Shown: positions 21,746-29,720 of the stretch, piece by piece
How positions within the stretch are numbered: position 1 is the first letter of the stretch
Layout: every line of letters begins with the position of its first letter
Origin: a virus
Direction: 5' to 3' (one strand)
IMG/VR virus record: IMGVR_UViG_3300032069_000037
Location: 1-32,703 of that record
DNA length: 32,703 nucleotides
Made by a program: the position numbers and the translations under genes
Notes under the pieces: generated by a model
What the model was told of the DNA's origin: nothing
Seen by the model: only the letters and a program-made list of their open reading frames with translations
Databases searched by the model: none

Positions 21746-22006
21746 ATGTCGGACAAATTAAAAGGTAGTGGTGGGGGCACGACGAAACTCGACGACATCC
21801 GCAACCGCAACCGCCAGCGTATCCTCGCATTCATCAAGAAAAAGACGGGGGAGCGTGGTGTGACGTGGCAGGACGAGATTGTAAAGGCGCTCGGACTGCA
21901 AAAGGCGACGGTGATGAAACATTTGGCGCAACTTGAAAAGAAGGGGCATATCATAATCGAGGATACGGGCGTCACTAAATTGATACATACAAGGAAGGAG
22001 AAATAA
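21746..22006 (+). CDS. Winged helix-turn-helix regulator
   Basis: An 86-residue protein: RNRQRILAFIKKKTGERGV as first helix, TWQDEIVKALGLQKATVMKH as the helix-turn-helix, LAQLEKKGHIIIEDTG as recognition end and wing. This is the MarR/ArsR-type layout without a separate ligand domain. GGAG sits upstream of the ATG. It is likely to control one of the nearby promoters, the 16-bp palindrome at 21509 being an attractive target. Confidence 0.75.
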   Translation: MSDKLKGSGGGTTKLDDIRNRNRQRILAFIKKKTGERGVTWQDEIVKALGLQKATVMKHLAQLEKKGHIIIEDTGVTKLIHTRKEK

Positions 22007-22888
22007 ATGTCAAGAAGAATTGTTATTGGGGCCGCGTTAGTAGGGATAATATTATTAGTGTTAGTATTGTCGATAGTCATTCAGAAAGAAAATAATAGAG
22101 AGCACGCCCCAATCTTTATTAACGGCGACAATCAGTTCACCTCGGCAAATGGTGTCACGAGCGGTTCTGGGACGGCGAATGACCCATACATCATCGAGAA
22201 CTGGGCCATCAACGCTTCGGGTACGCACGGCATAACCATACAGAGCACGACTGCTTACTTTATCATTCGGAACTGTTTGGTCAAAAACGGTGGCGACTCT
22301 TACAACGGAATCTACTTGAACCACGTGATCAACGGGAGAATTGAGAACAACAGGTGCAACAACAACTCTTACGGCATCCGCTTGTATGTATCGAGCAACA
22401 ACACTGTCACTAACAACATCTGTGAGAACAATACAAACAGCGGCATCTACCTGTGGATATCGTCCAATTACAACACCCTGACTGGTAACATCTGTGAGAA
22501 TAACTCCCAACACGGCATCTCGCTGCGCTCTTCGTCCTATGATACTCTTATCGGCAATACTTGTGAGAACAACATCTGGTATGGTATATACTTGGGTGCC
22601 TCGACCTACGATAACCTAATTAACAACAACTTCTCGAAAAACAACTACGGCATCTACTTGATTTCCTCGTCTAATAATACATTCACCTACAACTACCTGC
22701 TTAACAATGCAGAAAACAACGCCCAAGATGGCGGCCTTAATAATTGGGACAACGGTTCGCACGGCAACTACTGGAGCGATTGGCAACCACCTCAGCATTC
22801 TGACGCCGATAACAATGGGATAGTGGACGATTCAAGACCGATTTTTGGCGGGACTAACCAAGATAACTATCCGCTCGTAATTTTTTAG
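22007..22888 (+). CDS. NosD-like right-handed beta-helix protein with membrane anchor
   Basis: A 293-residue protein. Residues 4-25 form one membrane segment without a clear cleavage site, so it should stay anchored with its bulk outside the cell. Residues about 60-240 repeat the parallel beta-helix pattern (NGIYLNHVINGRIENNRC, YGIRLYVSSNNTVTNNIC, YGIYLGASTYDNLINNNF), and the end has NYWSDWQ as in archaeal NosD-like surface proteins. Such folds often bind or cleave polysaccharide. Expressed from the regulatory arm, it could alter the surface of the lysogen, for example to block superinfection; this is inference. It starts directly after the regulator's TAA. Confidence 0.75.
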   Translation: MSRRIVIGAALVGIILLVLVLSIVIQKENNREHAPIFINGDNQFTSANGVTSGSGTANDPYIIENWAINASGTHGITIQSTTAYFIIRNCLVKNGGDSYNGIYLNHVINGRIENNRCNNNSYGIRLYVSSNNTVTNNICENNTNSGIYLWISSNYNTLTGNICENNSQHGISLRSSSYDTLIGNTCENNIWYGIYLGASTYDNLINNNFSKNNYGIYLISSSNNTFTYNYLLNNAENNAQDGGLNNWDNGSHGNYWSDWQPPQHSDADNNGIVDDSRPIFGGTNQDNYPLVIF

Positions 22889-22977
22889 CCGCCTGCCCCT
22901 TTTGCTTAAATATGGGGGAGGGTGTGGGGGTGCGCAAATAAAACCCCGCCGTTCAACGTTTAATTAGCGGTTGGAAA

Positions 22978-23010
22978 TCCGGGCGGCGCTTGTTTGGAGC
23001 ATCGCCCGGA
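22978..23010 (+). other. Leader hairpin upstream of the methyltransferase-like gene
   Basis: TCCGGGCG (22978-22985) pairs with CGCCCGGA (23003-23010), and inside the loop GCT pairs with AGC. A TATA-like TTTAATTA lies at about 22959-22966, so the hairpin would be at the very start of a transcript. It could be an mRNA stability or translation control element. Confidence 0.45.
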
Positions 23011-23046
23011 CGAACCCACCGCAGAATCAATCCGGAGACAACCGAA

Positions 23047-23664
23047 ATGAACCCAACGGCAGGCCCAAAAAAGTCTATTGCGACGCGCTTATTTAGGAGT
23101 ATCGTTCGCGCCCTAAAGCCATTTACCGCCGAGATTCCCAAGGAGCGCGTTTTGGAATTTAGTACCGAGGCGGCATTTGGGCGCTATAAACCATTCTTCC
23201 CAGCCGCTGCTATCGCCCATCCCGCAAAAGCGAACCTCGCCATGATCGAGTGGATAATCAAACGCTACACGAAGGAGGGCGACCCGATATTTGGCGGGTT
23301 CTCACGCGAATGCCTGACTACTCTCGTCGTGCGCGGGCGGAAGGCGTTTGAGGAGCGCGGCGAAAACCTTCAATTTCATTGGCAAGACATGGCACCGGAG
23401 TGGGCAAGGGACATCAGATATTCGATGATGTGTGCCCTTTCGAGCGCGGAGGGCCACCACCGTTTTGAGACGGCGACTTGGTATGACCACATTCGCAACA
23501 AGTGGAACAACCCCGCCCACTTTTGCAGTCCCTATAACTATTTCGAAGGCGTTCTCCACCCGATAGGACTCGATGACAACAAGGACGTCATCTACGAGTA
23601 TCGGGACTGGGCGACGCAGGTTTACAAGGAAGTAAAAGTTCCGAGGATTGATTCCTTTGCGTAA
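23047..23664 (+). CDS. DNA-methyltransferase-derived protein without catalytic motifs
   Basis: A 205-residue protein (start ATG 23047, GGAG upstream; a TTG at 22990 would lengthen it across the leader hairpin). The segment FFPAAAIAHPAKANLAMIEW, then IIKRYTKEGDPIFGGF, resembles archaeal and viral amino-methyltransferases, which have HPAK...WII..YS..GD.ILDPMAGTG. Here the SAM-binding Gly-rich loop is altered to DPIFGGFSREC, and no DPPY-type motif is present; the rest keeps a conserved-looking helix and aromatic residues. It may be an inactive relative used for DNA binding or as a decoy. The replication protein gene overlaps its 3' end. Confidence 0.6.
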   Translation: MNPTAGPKKSIATRLFRSIVRALKPFTAEIPKERVLEFSTEAAFGRYKPFFPAAAIAHPAKANLAMIEWIIKRYTKEGDPIFGGFSRECLTTLVVRGRKAFEERGENLQFHWQDMAPEWARDIRYSMMCALSSAEGHHRFETATWYDHIRNKWNNPAHFCSPYNYFEGVLHPIGLDDNKDVIYEYRDWATQVYKEVKVPRIDSFA

Positions 23665-26600
23665 GAACTTCTTTGAACGGCATTTCAAGCGCACGAAGCG
23701 GGCGCTAAAGGCGATGGCGGTCAAGTTCGAAGACCCCTCCCGGGAGTGGACGAAAGCGGATGAAGATGCAATAAAGCGCGTCATCAACGACATGCGGGGA
23801 AAGCCCATCTACGAAAAATTGGTGCAAATTTACGAGAAGACCATAAAAGGCGACAGACGTTCGATTGAATTTCTGCTTACACACATGCTTTCGGCATATA
23901 CCACCGACCCGAACAACCTCGGCCTTGAGGCGCCGACCAGCGAGGGCAAAACATACCCAACGGTTGAGGTGGCAAAACGCTCCCCCAGCGACGATGTATG
24001 GTATATTGGTGGACTCTCTCCAACTGCGCTCGTTCACGATTATGGCGAATTGGTTGATGATGAGGGAAATCCAATCGAGGCGGCAATAGAGGCGTTACGC
24101 GACCGGATACGCAACTTGAGGGAGGCTGGGTCGGAGGGCAAGGGCGACTTGGTGATCGCACGGGATGAGTTGAAGGAGTTGTTGCGAAAGTCCCGTTACG
24201 TTGTGGACATGGAAGATAAAATAATGATTTTCCTCGAAGCCCCGTGCCTTGAAACGTGGGAGCACCTGCGCCCGATTTTGAGCCACGACGTATTCGAGAT
24301 AAGTTACAAATTTACGGACAAGACGAGCGCGGGATCGCTCAAGACAAACCATGTCGTTATCCGAGGCTGGCCTGCCGTTATCTACCTCAAAGCAGGACGC
24401 GGGCACGAGGATATCATTTGGGATGAAATACAATCGCGCTTCACGACAATCTCCCCGAAGACGGGTTTTGATAAATACCGCGAGGCGATAAGACACATGG
24501 CGATGAAGAAGGGACTGCCCGGCCCCATTTTCGAACGCACGTTGAATTTTGAGGAATTCAGATGGCTTGAGGACGTTCTGAAGTGCTTGCGCGTAAGACT
24601 TGCCGATATCAAATATAAGGCTCGGAAGATTTGCCAAGAAGTCGATCCCAATATGTTCTGGGTGCCGTTTTATGAAAGCATCGGTAACGAGTTTCCAGCA
24701 AAAGAGGGGCGGCACATGCGCGACAGCCGCAGATTCATGACGTTGCTTCAGATGTCGGCGGCGATAGATTGCTACAACCGCCCGACGCTCAATATAGGCG
24801 AAGCGGAGTTCATCGTGGTCGTGCGAGAGGACTACGAGCGCGCGGTCAGGCTCTTTTTTGGTGAGGCGGGGGACGAAATCTTTTCTGGCCTGCCGCGTCA
24901 CGTCATCGACTTTTTCCGAAAGATACCCTTGAAGATGTTTAAAGAAGGCGCGCCGATAACCGTTGCAGAGATGGTCAAGGAGAGCAAGAAGCACGGAAAG
25001 CCGATAAGTGACAAGACCATGCGCAGCCGGTATCTTCCGCTACTCGAAAATGCTGGACTTCTATCAAGCGAACCCGATCCCAACGACAAACGCCAAAATC
25101 TATGGGCGGTTTTAAGTGAGGAAATCGCTCCAAAAGATATTCCAATTTACACCCTTTTCGAAAAAGGGCTATATTTTAACGCCCAAATCCTCGAACAAAG
25201 GTTTGTGGAGGCTTTAAAGATATTCCGCCCAGAAGAGGCATGTATAAAGGATTATGATGGCACCCCACTAACAGCGGCCCAATTATGGGAGAAATACTAC
25301 TCTAAGGGAACGGGGGTCTTGGCGGAATATCAGCCAACCCCGCAAACGACCCCAACCGAGGAAAGCGGCGGAAAAATACAACCCATTTCGGAAACGGGTG
25401 TAATTGGACATATTTCGGGGGAGAATGCGCCGAAAATAGAGGGCTTCGGAAAACCGATGAACCTTAACAACGTGATCAAGCGCGCCCTGAAGACATACAA
25501 AATCAGCATCACAACCAAGCGCCGCGCCTTTCTCAAGGAGGCGGCCCGCGCGTTCGAGGAGAGGTGCGAGAGCAAAAACGGAAAAACGGTCATGGCGCTG
25601 CACCTCGGCGATATCAAGAAGATGATACCCGATATCGAGATTTACCTTGATGAGTTCGCGCGCTTGACTACCCCCGACATCATCGCCCGCGGCATAACTG
25701 AGGCGATAGTTCACGAGACCTGCCATGCGGAGGGATTGAACGAAAAACAGGCACACGCAGCGACCAGAGAGATAATGAAAATGCTAAAGCCGATGGTCTG
25801 GAAATTGATAAAGTGCCCGAAGACGAACGCAAATGTAGGTTGGGAGGAATGCCTGCGTTGCTCCGACGCCGAGAAACATCCGACCTGCCCCGGCTATTCG
25901 ATTCGGTCTCGCTCGAAGCCTCGCGAGCATGCTCCGAATATTTACCACATCACCGAACTCATCACTCCGCGGCATGCGTATTTTGAGCGCAAATATGACG
26001 TTACGAAGGCATGGGCGGATTCTCCAGTCTGGATGCGCTTCTTCATGGGGCGGGCGTTCCACGAGTTCTACGAAAAGGCATACGCAGAGCACGAAGTCGA
26101 GATAGGGGTGGCGCGCGACTACGGCGATTTCAAGGTGACGGGCAGAATCGACATCATCAGCGACGGACTGCTTCAAGAACTGAAAACTCACGGCGACCTC
26201 GGCAGGGTCAAGGCGCGCGGGGTCAGTCCCGAGCATGTCTGGCAGGCGCATGCTTATTATTCCTTACTAAAAGTGACGCAACCGCGGCTCGCAAACGAGA
26301 TTAAAAAGATAAGGATACTCTACGCCGGCCTGACGCGCGCGGATACGTGGTGCGAGTTCGACGTGAAACCGAAAGACATAAGCGATGACATATATGCCCG
26401 CGCAAAGGATTTGCACGAAGCGCTCAAAGCGGGCGTGGCGCCGGAGGACTTCCCCTGCCCGGAGTGGCGATGCAGACTTTGTGATTATGCCTCGCAGTGC
26501 AAGGGAATTAAGATTGCCGAATATAAAAAAGAAGACAAGACTTTTGAAAAGTTTTTGGAGCAGCACGTCGTTGGGGTCAAGAAGGTCGCTGACATCTTGA

Positions 26601-26950
26601 GGGCGCAGGGCCACACCGTCGAGGTTCAGGAACTCGCGAAGAGCGACAAAATTATAAGCGATCCCGCCCAAAAGCAGCAAAACGAATTCGACATCTTGGA
26701 CATTTGCCACAAACAGAAAATCGACGTCAAGACCACGGCGCGCTCGGATATCTGGTGCAACGCCGCCCAACTCACAAAGGCCGCCGATTTGGACTTGATT
26801 TATTATTTCGTGTTCATCAAGAGCGGCGAGGTCAGGCGGATCAAGGCAAAGAAACTACACGCGGCGCAAAAGACGGCAAAGTCCGACGTCAACCAATTCG
26901 GCGAGGAGGGATTTATTTTTGATAAGGAAGTTGCGGAGGCCGTGAAATGA
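23648..26950 (+). CDS. Giant replication protein: ATPase, winged helix, HExxH, Cas4-like and second nuclease
   Basis: A 1100-residue protein, probably the viral replication helicase/nuclease. Walker A is APTSEGKT (95-102) and a Walker-B-like strand is MIFLE (193-197). A winged helix follows at about 414-490. Residues about 600-715 contain VHETCHAEGLNE, an HExxH zinc-protease signature (H689, E690, H693, possible third ligand E699). Residues 721-955 are Cas4/RecB-like: a Cys cluster C723/C735/C738/C747, D835, E844-x-K846, Q866xxxY870, then C937/C942/C945/C951, probably an Fe-S cluster. Residues about 965-1100 look like another PD-(D/E)XK domain (FDILDICHKQKIDVKTT; D1015, D1026, K1028). The TTG start overlaps the previous gene; ATG at 23714 is an alternative. 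Confidence 0.75.
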   Translation: MIPLRKNFFERHFKRTKRALKAMAVKFEDPSREWTKADEDAIKRVINDMRGKPIYEKLVQIYEKTIKGDRRSIEFLLTHMLSAYTTDPNNLGLEAPTSEGKTYPTVEVAKRSPSDDVWYIGGLSPTALVHDYGELVDDEGNPIEAAIEALRDRIRNLREAGSEGKGDLVIARDELKELLRKSRYVVDMEDKIMIFLEAPCLETWEHLRPILSHDVFEISYKFTDKTSAGSLKTNHVVIRGWPAVIYLKAGRGHEDIIWDEIQSRFTTISPKTGFDKYREAIRHMAMKKGLPGPIFERTLNFEEFRWLEDVLKCLRVRLADIKYKARKICQEVDPNMFWVPFYESIGNEFPAKEGRHMRDSRRFMTLLQMSAAIDCYNRPTLNIGEAEFIVVVREDYERAVRLFFGEAGDEIFSGLPRHVIDFFRKIPLKMFKEGAPITVAEMVKESKKHGKPISDKTMRSRYLPLLENAGLLSSEPDPNDKRQNLWAVLSEEIAPKDIPIYTLFEKGLYFNAQILEQRFVEALKIFRPEEACIKDYDGTPLTAAQLWEKYYSKGTGVLAEYQPTPQTTPTEESGGKIQPISETGVIGHISGENAPKIEGFGKPMNLNNVIKRALKTYKISITTKRRAFLKEAARAFEERCESKNGKTVMALHLGDIKKMIPDIEIYLDEFARLTTPDIIARGITEAIVHETCHAEGLNEKQAHAATREIMKMLKPMVWKLIKCPKTNANVGWEECLRCSDAEKHPTCPGYSIRSRSKPREHAPNIYHITELITPRHAYFERKYDVTKAWADSPVWMRFFMGRAFHEFYEKAYAEHEVEIGVARDYGDFKVTGRIDIISDGLLQELKTHGDLGRVKARGVSPEHVWQAHAYYSLLKVTQPRLANEIKKIRILYAGLTRADTWCEFDVKPKDISDDIYARAKDLHEALKAGVAPEDFPCPEWRCRLCDYASQCKGIKIAEYKKEDKTFEKFLEQHVVGVKKVADILRAQGHTVEVQELAKSDKIISDPAQKQQNEFDILDICHKQKIDVKTTARSDIWCNAAQLTKAADLDLIYYFVFIKSGEVRRIKAKKLHAAQKTAKSDVNQFGEEGFIFDKEVAEAVK

Positions 26951-27294
26951 GGTCGCACGCGGTTAAAATTATTCTAATGGGGCGGATTCTCGAAATTCTC
27001 AGCAAGCATGCGTGTGGAAAAGCGCGACGTCCCATGACTACTCAAGAAATTTGGGACGAACTCGAAAAAGAAGAATTTAGCGGACAGGCACGGACATGGA
27101 TACGGCGCGGGATGATAAGCAAGAATCAAGTGGCATGGTTATTGAGGAGAATGTTAAAACCATCTGTCCTCCCGCCTTCATTCGCTGCACATTTTACGCT
27201 TCCTCTCGTCAACAAAATTGTCAACCAAAAAGGAGAGGCGGGAGGCACGAAGTGGACGCTTGCCTGCACGGTTAAACAGGGGATGCGAACATGA
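26947..27294 (+). CDS. Small protein with winged-helix features
   Basis: A 115-residue basic protein. Helices KIILMGRILEILSKHA and TTQEIWDELEKEEF followed by KNQVAWLLRRMLK resemble a winged helix-turn-helix. The ATG overlaps the replication gene stop (ATGA), and its own end overlaps the next gene. It may assist replication or packaging; the family is unknown. Confidence 0.6.
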   Translation: MRSHAVKIILMGRILEILSKHACGKARRPMTTQEIWDELEKEEFSGQARTWIRRGMISKNQVAWLLRRMLKPSVLPPSFAAHFTLPLVNKIVNQKGEAGGTKWTLACTVKQGMRT

Positions 27295-28079
27295 AGGTAA
27301 CAAATGTAACAGATGTAACAGGATTTTTCAAAAAATACCCGCTGATGGTCACAAAATCGGGAAAACCCCCACGCCGAGCCAGTAAAAAAGCCCCCGAAAG
27401 CGCGCATACCCCCCCTGCCGTGGGGGGGGTCGAGAAGCGGGGCATCGAGGACGCAATTGCGGAGACTTGGAGGTTAATCGACTTGGTAAAAGAACGACTG
27501 AGTGCCGACGTTAGTGAAAGCGAGAAAGTAAAATGGGCGTCTGTTTTATCGCAGGCCATCGGAACATTAAACAAACTCTACTACAAGGCGGGCGTGGGTC
27601 AGGTTGAGGAGGACGATTTGGCGCAGATTTTGAGCAAGATGCCAGAAAAGTACCAAAAAATCATAAGAAAGAGGCTCGCGGGGGATAAAAACGGGCAAAC
27701 CATCCCGCCCAATCGCGCAAGTTTCGAGGGGATTCAGCGCGGCAATCTTGTGGAAATCGTCTGGCTCGATGCGTCCCTTTCGCGCGGCATAATTAAGGTC
27801 ACGAATCGCGTTATAGCCACATACAAGCGGACGGTCGGGCGCTTCGTGGGAGTGTTCAAGGACGACCAATACAAGCACCCGCACGTCTTGGTTCAGCACG
27901 AGGCCGACGAGAACGGAGTGGCGGATGTCTCATCAATCCCCCTCGGCATCGTGGTCGGCGTCAATCGCCTCGGGGCAAAGTCGCCAGCCAAACGCGTCAA
28001 GGGGACAGACGCGCAATGGACGCAGCCTCTCGGCCCCGCGGGCGGCGTGAAGATAATGACGAGGAGGAGAAAGCAATGA
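27291..28079 (+). CDS. Hypothetical two-domain protein upstream of packaging genes
   Basis: A 262-residue protein. Residues 48-130 are helical (IEDAIAETWRLIDLVKERL, YQKIIRKRLAGDK); residues 145-235 are beta-rich (RGNLVEIVWLDASLSRGII, RFVGVFKDDQYKHPHVLVQ, VADVSSIPLGIVVGVNRL), perhaps a small barrel. The N-terminus repeats VTNVTDVTGF, encoded by three TGTAACA-like units. A GC-rich hairpin lies in the linker codons. No HTH of a small terminase is evident, but the location would allow that role. Start by ATGA overlap. Confidence 0.6.
   Translation: MKVTNVTDVTGFFKKYPLMVTKSGKPPRRASKKAPESAHTPPAVGGVEKRGIEDAIAETWRLIDLVKERLSADVSESEKVKWASVLSQAIGTLNKLYYKAGVGQVEEDDLAQILSKMPEKYQKIIRKRLAGDKNGQTIPPNRASFEGIQRGNLVEIVWLDASLSRGIIKVTNRVIATYKRTVGRFVGVFKDDQYKHPHVLVQHEADENGVADVSSIPLGIVVGVNRLGAKSPAKRVKGTDAQWTQPLGPAGGVKIMTRRRKQ
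27408..27430 (+). other. G/C homopolymer hairpin inside a coding sequence
   Basis: ACCCCCCC (27408-27415) faces GGGGGGGT (27423-27430) across a seven-base loop, an 8-bp stem of almost pure G-C in codons for a Pro/Gly-rich linker. Eight G and seven C in a row are also slippage-prone. Confidence 0.55.
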
Positions 28080-28339
28080 GGGACTGGATACGCCGGGCGC
28101 TCACGCGGACGGTGACGGTGCGGTCGAAGGGGAAGGGCAAACAGACGGAAAAATATCAACTCCCACCCCCGGAGGCGCTTGTGTGGGGGGTCGTCCTCGC
28201 TATCATCTTTTTTTGCGGATTTTGCGCACTTCAGATAGTTCACATGTTGGCGTTCAGATCGTGGAACAGCGAGGTATGGGCGGGAATGATGCTGATTGTC
28301 GGAATCATATTAGGCGCGTTTTTCGGAGGTAGGGCGTAA
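28076..28339 (+). CDS. Small membrane protein with two helices
   Basis: An 87-residue protein, MRDWIRRALTRTVTVRSKG at the basic start, then two membrane helices (EALVWGVVLAIIFFCGFCAL, WAGMMLIVGIILGAFFG). The ATG overlaps the upstream TGA (ATGA) and AGGAGGAG precedes it. Function unknown; it might be a lysis or envelope protein. Confidence 0.6.
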   Translation: MRDWIRRALTRTVTVRSKGKGKQTEKYQLPPPEALVWGVVLAIIFFCGFCALQIVHMLAFRSWNSEVWAGMMLIVGIILGAFFGGRA

Positions 28340-28503
28340 TGGGGCGTTGCAGTATCAAAGAATGCAAGAAAGAAGCGGTCTCTAATCTATTCATCGGAGA
28401 CTTTGCCTTCTGCTCTGATGAACACGCTCTGGAAGGTTTGAAACGAATGCAAAGTGGTGGACGTGGATTGGTTCCGAGTAAGAAGAGTTCAGGGGGCAAG
28501 TGA
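28339..28503 (+). CDS. Small zinc-finger protein
   Basis: A 54-residue protein, MGRCSIKECKKEAVSNLF, then FAFCSDEHALEGLKRM. The C-x4-C and C-x3-H pairs would hold one zinc, similar to small treble-clef or McrA-like knuckles. It overlaps both neighbours by one base each (TAATG, TGATG). The basic tail ends KKSSGGK. Confidence 0.65.
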   Translation: MGRCSIKECKKEAVSNLFIGDFAFCSDEHALEGLKRMQSGGRGLVPSKKSSGGK

Positions 28504-28874
28504 TGAGGCGCATTCGTTTTAGTCCCGATATGATAGTGGCGATACGGCGCGGCGAAAAGACCATGACATTCCGCAGAAGCCCCAAATTATGCGGAGTCTA
28601 TATCGTCGAAGATGGAAGTTACCCGCGCCACAAGCACGTCGATACTGGCTTGCGCATTTTCATTTTCCACACCTTTTGGGTTGAGAATGTCGGCGTGTAT
28701 GCGTCACAAAACTATAAAGAAGAGGGATTCGCCAACTCGCTCGACGTTATCAAAAAACTTGAGGTGCTTTATGGTGGATTTGTCCCGCGTGTCGGGTTTG
28801 GGCATCAATTTTTATTAATACAATCTCGCTCGGAACTCGAAGACCTGATGAGAAAGACGGGGGGTAAACCATGA
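28503..28874 (+). CDS. ASCH-like domain protein
   Basis: A 123-residue protein with the ASCH-type start IRFSPDMIVAIRRGEKTMTF, followed by strands (LCGVYIVEDGS, RIFIFHTFWVENVGVYA) and a motif EEGFANSLDVIKKLEVL that corresponds to the family's EGF...F segment. ASCH domains bind RNA or modified nucleosides and some are amidohydrolases. In viruses the role is not established. ATG overlaps the preceding stop (TGATG). Confidence 0.65.
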   Translation: MRRIRFSPDMIVAIRRGEKTMTFRRSPKLCGVYIVEDGSYPRHKHVDTGLRIFIFHTFWVENVGVYASQNYKEEGFANSLDVIKKLEVLYGGFVPRVGFGHQFLLIQSRSELEDLMRKTGGKP

Positions 28875-29116
28875 GTGAGGAATTTTATCAAATGAACGAG
28901 TCCAAGGACGGATATGCGCCGTGTTGTAAAAAATGTCACAAGCGGTTTGCAGACGGCGATATTGGTGATGTTAAAAATTATCCTGCCGATGGACGTGTCA
29001 CCGTATTCTTTACTTGCGAAGACTGCGGCGAGGAAAGTTCGTTTACTTACATGCCTGATATGACCAAGTCCGCAAGAGAATACGTGCGAATCCTGCCGCC
29101 AGAGCCGGAGGAATAA
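28871..29116 (+). CDS. Zinc-ribbon protein
   Basis: An 81-residue acidic protein with PCCKKCHKRFADGDIG and TCEDCGEESSFTY, a CxxC...CxxC zinc ribbon, and an acidic Pro-rich end (ILPPEPEE). The ATG overlaps the ASCH-like gene's TGA. It is one of four small zinc proteins in a row before the terminase. Function unknown. Confidence 0.65.
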   Translation: MSEEFYQMNESKDGYAPCCKKCHKRFADGDIGDVKNYPADGRVTVFFTCEDCGEESSFTYMPDMTKSAREYVRILPPEPEE

Positions 29117-29119
29117 CTC

Positions 29120-29638
29120 ATGCCGTCTATAAAATGCGGTTCGTGCGGCGAGTTGTTGACGCTCACGAGACAGGAGTGGCGGGTGTTGTTGGGAACGGAG
29201 AAATGCCCCAAGTGCAGTAAAAATCCATTTGTGAGAAAAGATATGAAAAAGGATAATCCCCTGATAAGTCATTTGAAGACTTTCCAGCACGATGCAAGAT
29301 GCCCCGGCCCCGTTGGATGGCAATGCAATTTTTGTCCGATGAAATTTTGTAAAGGCTGCCCCTTGAGGAAAACTCATGATGAAGAGGTGTTCGGGATGAA
29401 AGAAATCAAATATCCAACGTGGGGCGCGATATCGACACAGCCAGTTTACCACTACTGGACAAAACGCGGCGAGACACTCTGCGGACAGCGTTGGCTTTTT
29501 GGGTTATTGAGTATTGCGCCATTCGAAGAGGGGCAAAGGGGGCACGCCACAACCACAATGGACGACCGGAAGTTATGTAAAAAGTGCCGCACGAAGTTTG
29601 AAAAACAGCGGGGACTAAAGAATGGAAGTCAAAGTTGA
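29120..29638 (+). CDS. Protein with several zinc knuckles
   Basis: A 172-residue protein with 14 Cys. MPSIKCGSCGELLTLTRQ and EKCPKCSKN form a first ribbon; ARCPGPVGWQCNFCPMKFC then KGCPLRK form a second cluster; LCGQRW and DRKLCKKCRTKF form a third. His residues around YHYW add possible ligands. Such multi-ribbon proteins may bind nucleic acid or join protein complexes. It overlaps the next small zinc gene. Not recognised. Confidence 0.65.
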   Translation: MPSIKCGSCGELLTLTRQEWRVLLGTEKCPKCSKNPFVRKDMKKDNPLISHLKTFQHDARCPGPVGWQCNFCPMKFCKGCPLRKTHDEEVFGMKEIKYPTWGAISTQPVYHYWTKRGETLCGQRWLFGLLSIAPFEEGQRGHATTTMDDRKLCKKCRTKFEKQRGLKNGSQS

Positions 29639-29720
29639 AGTAACCTGCCCAAAGTGCGGCAAGACGTTTAAAACAACCGTGGATGTCGAACCGCCAGAGC
29701 GCAACGAGGGACATGAATGA
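29622..29720 (+). CDS. Truncated zinc-knuckle protein before the terminase
   Basis: A 32-residue protein, MEVKVEVTCPKCGKTFKTTV, ending at TGA 29718-29720. In the same frame the sequence goes on for 24 codons with a second knuckle (YGIVCSKCGKVTPWGGFKW) before a TAA at 29793-29795. A zinc ribbon needs both knuckles, so this looks like a 57-residue gene broken by one in-frame TGA, or read through. The terminase gene overlaps the second half. Confidence 0.5.
   Translation: MEVKVEVTCPKCGKTFKTTVDVEPPERNEGHE

Noticed and set aside
22061-22513. Minus-strand frame with Val-rich repeats opposite the beta-helix gene
   Set aside because: Its repetitive Val/Asp pattern is simply the reverse reading of the Asn/Thr-rich beta-helix repeats.
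24095-24994. A 299-codon minus-strand frame inside the replication gene
   Set aside because: It is the mirror of the ATPase region; the plus-strand protein has coherent Walker and winged-helix motifs, so this frame is a by-product.
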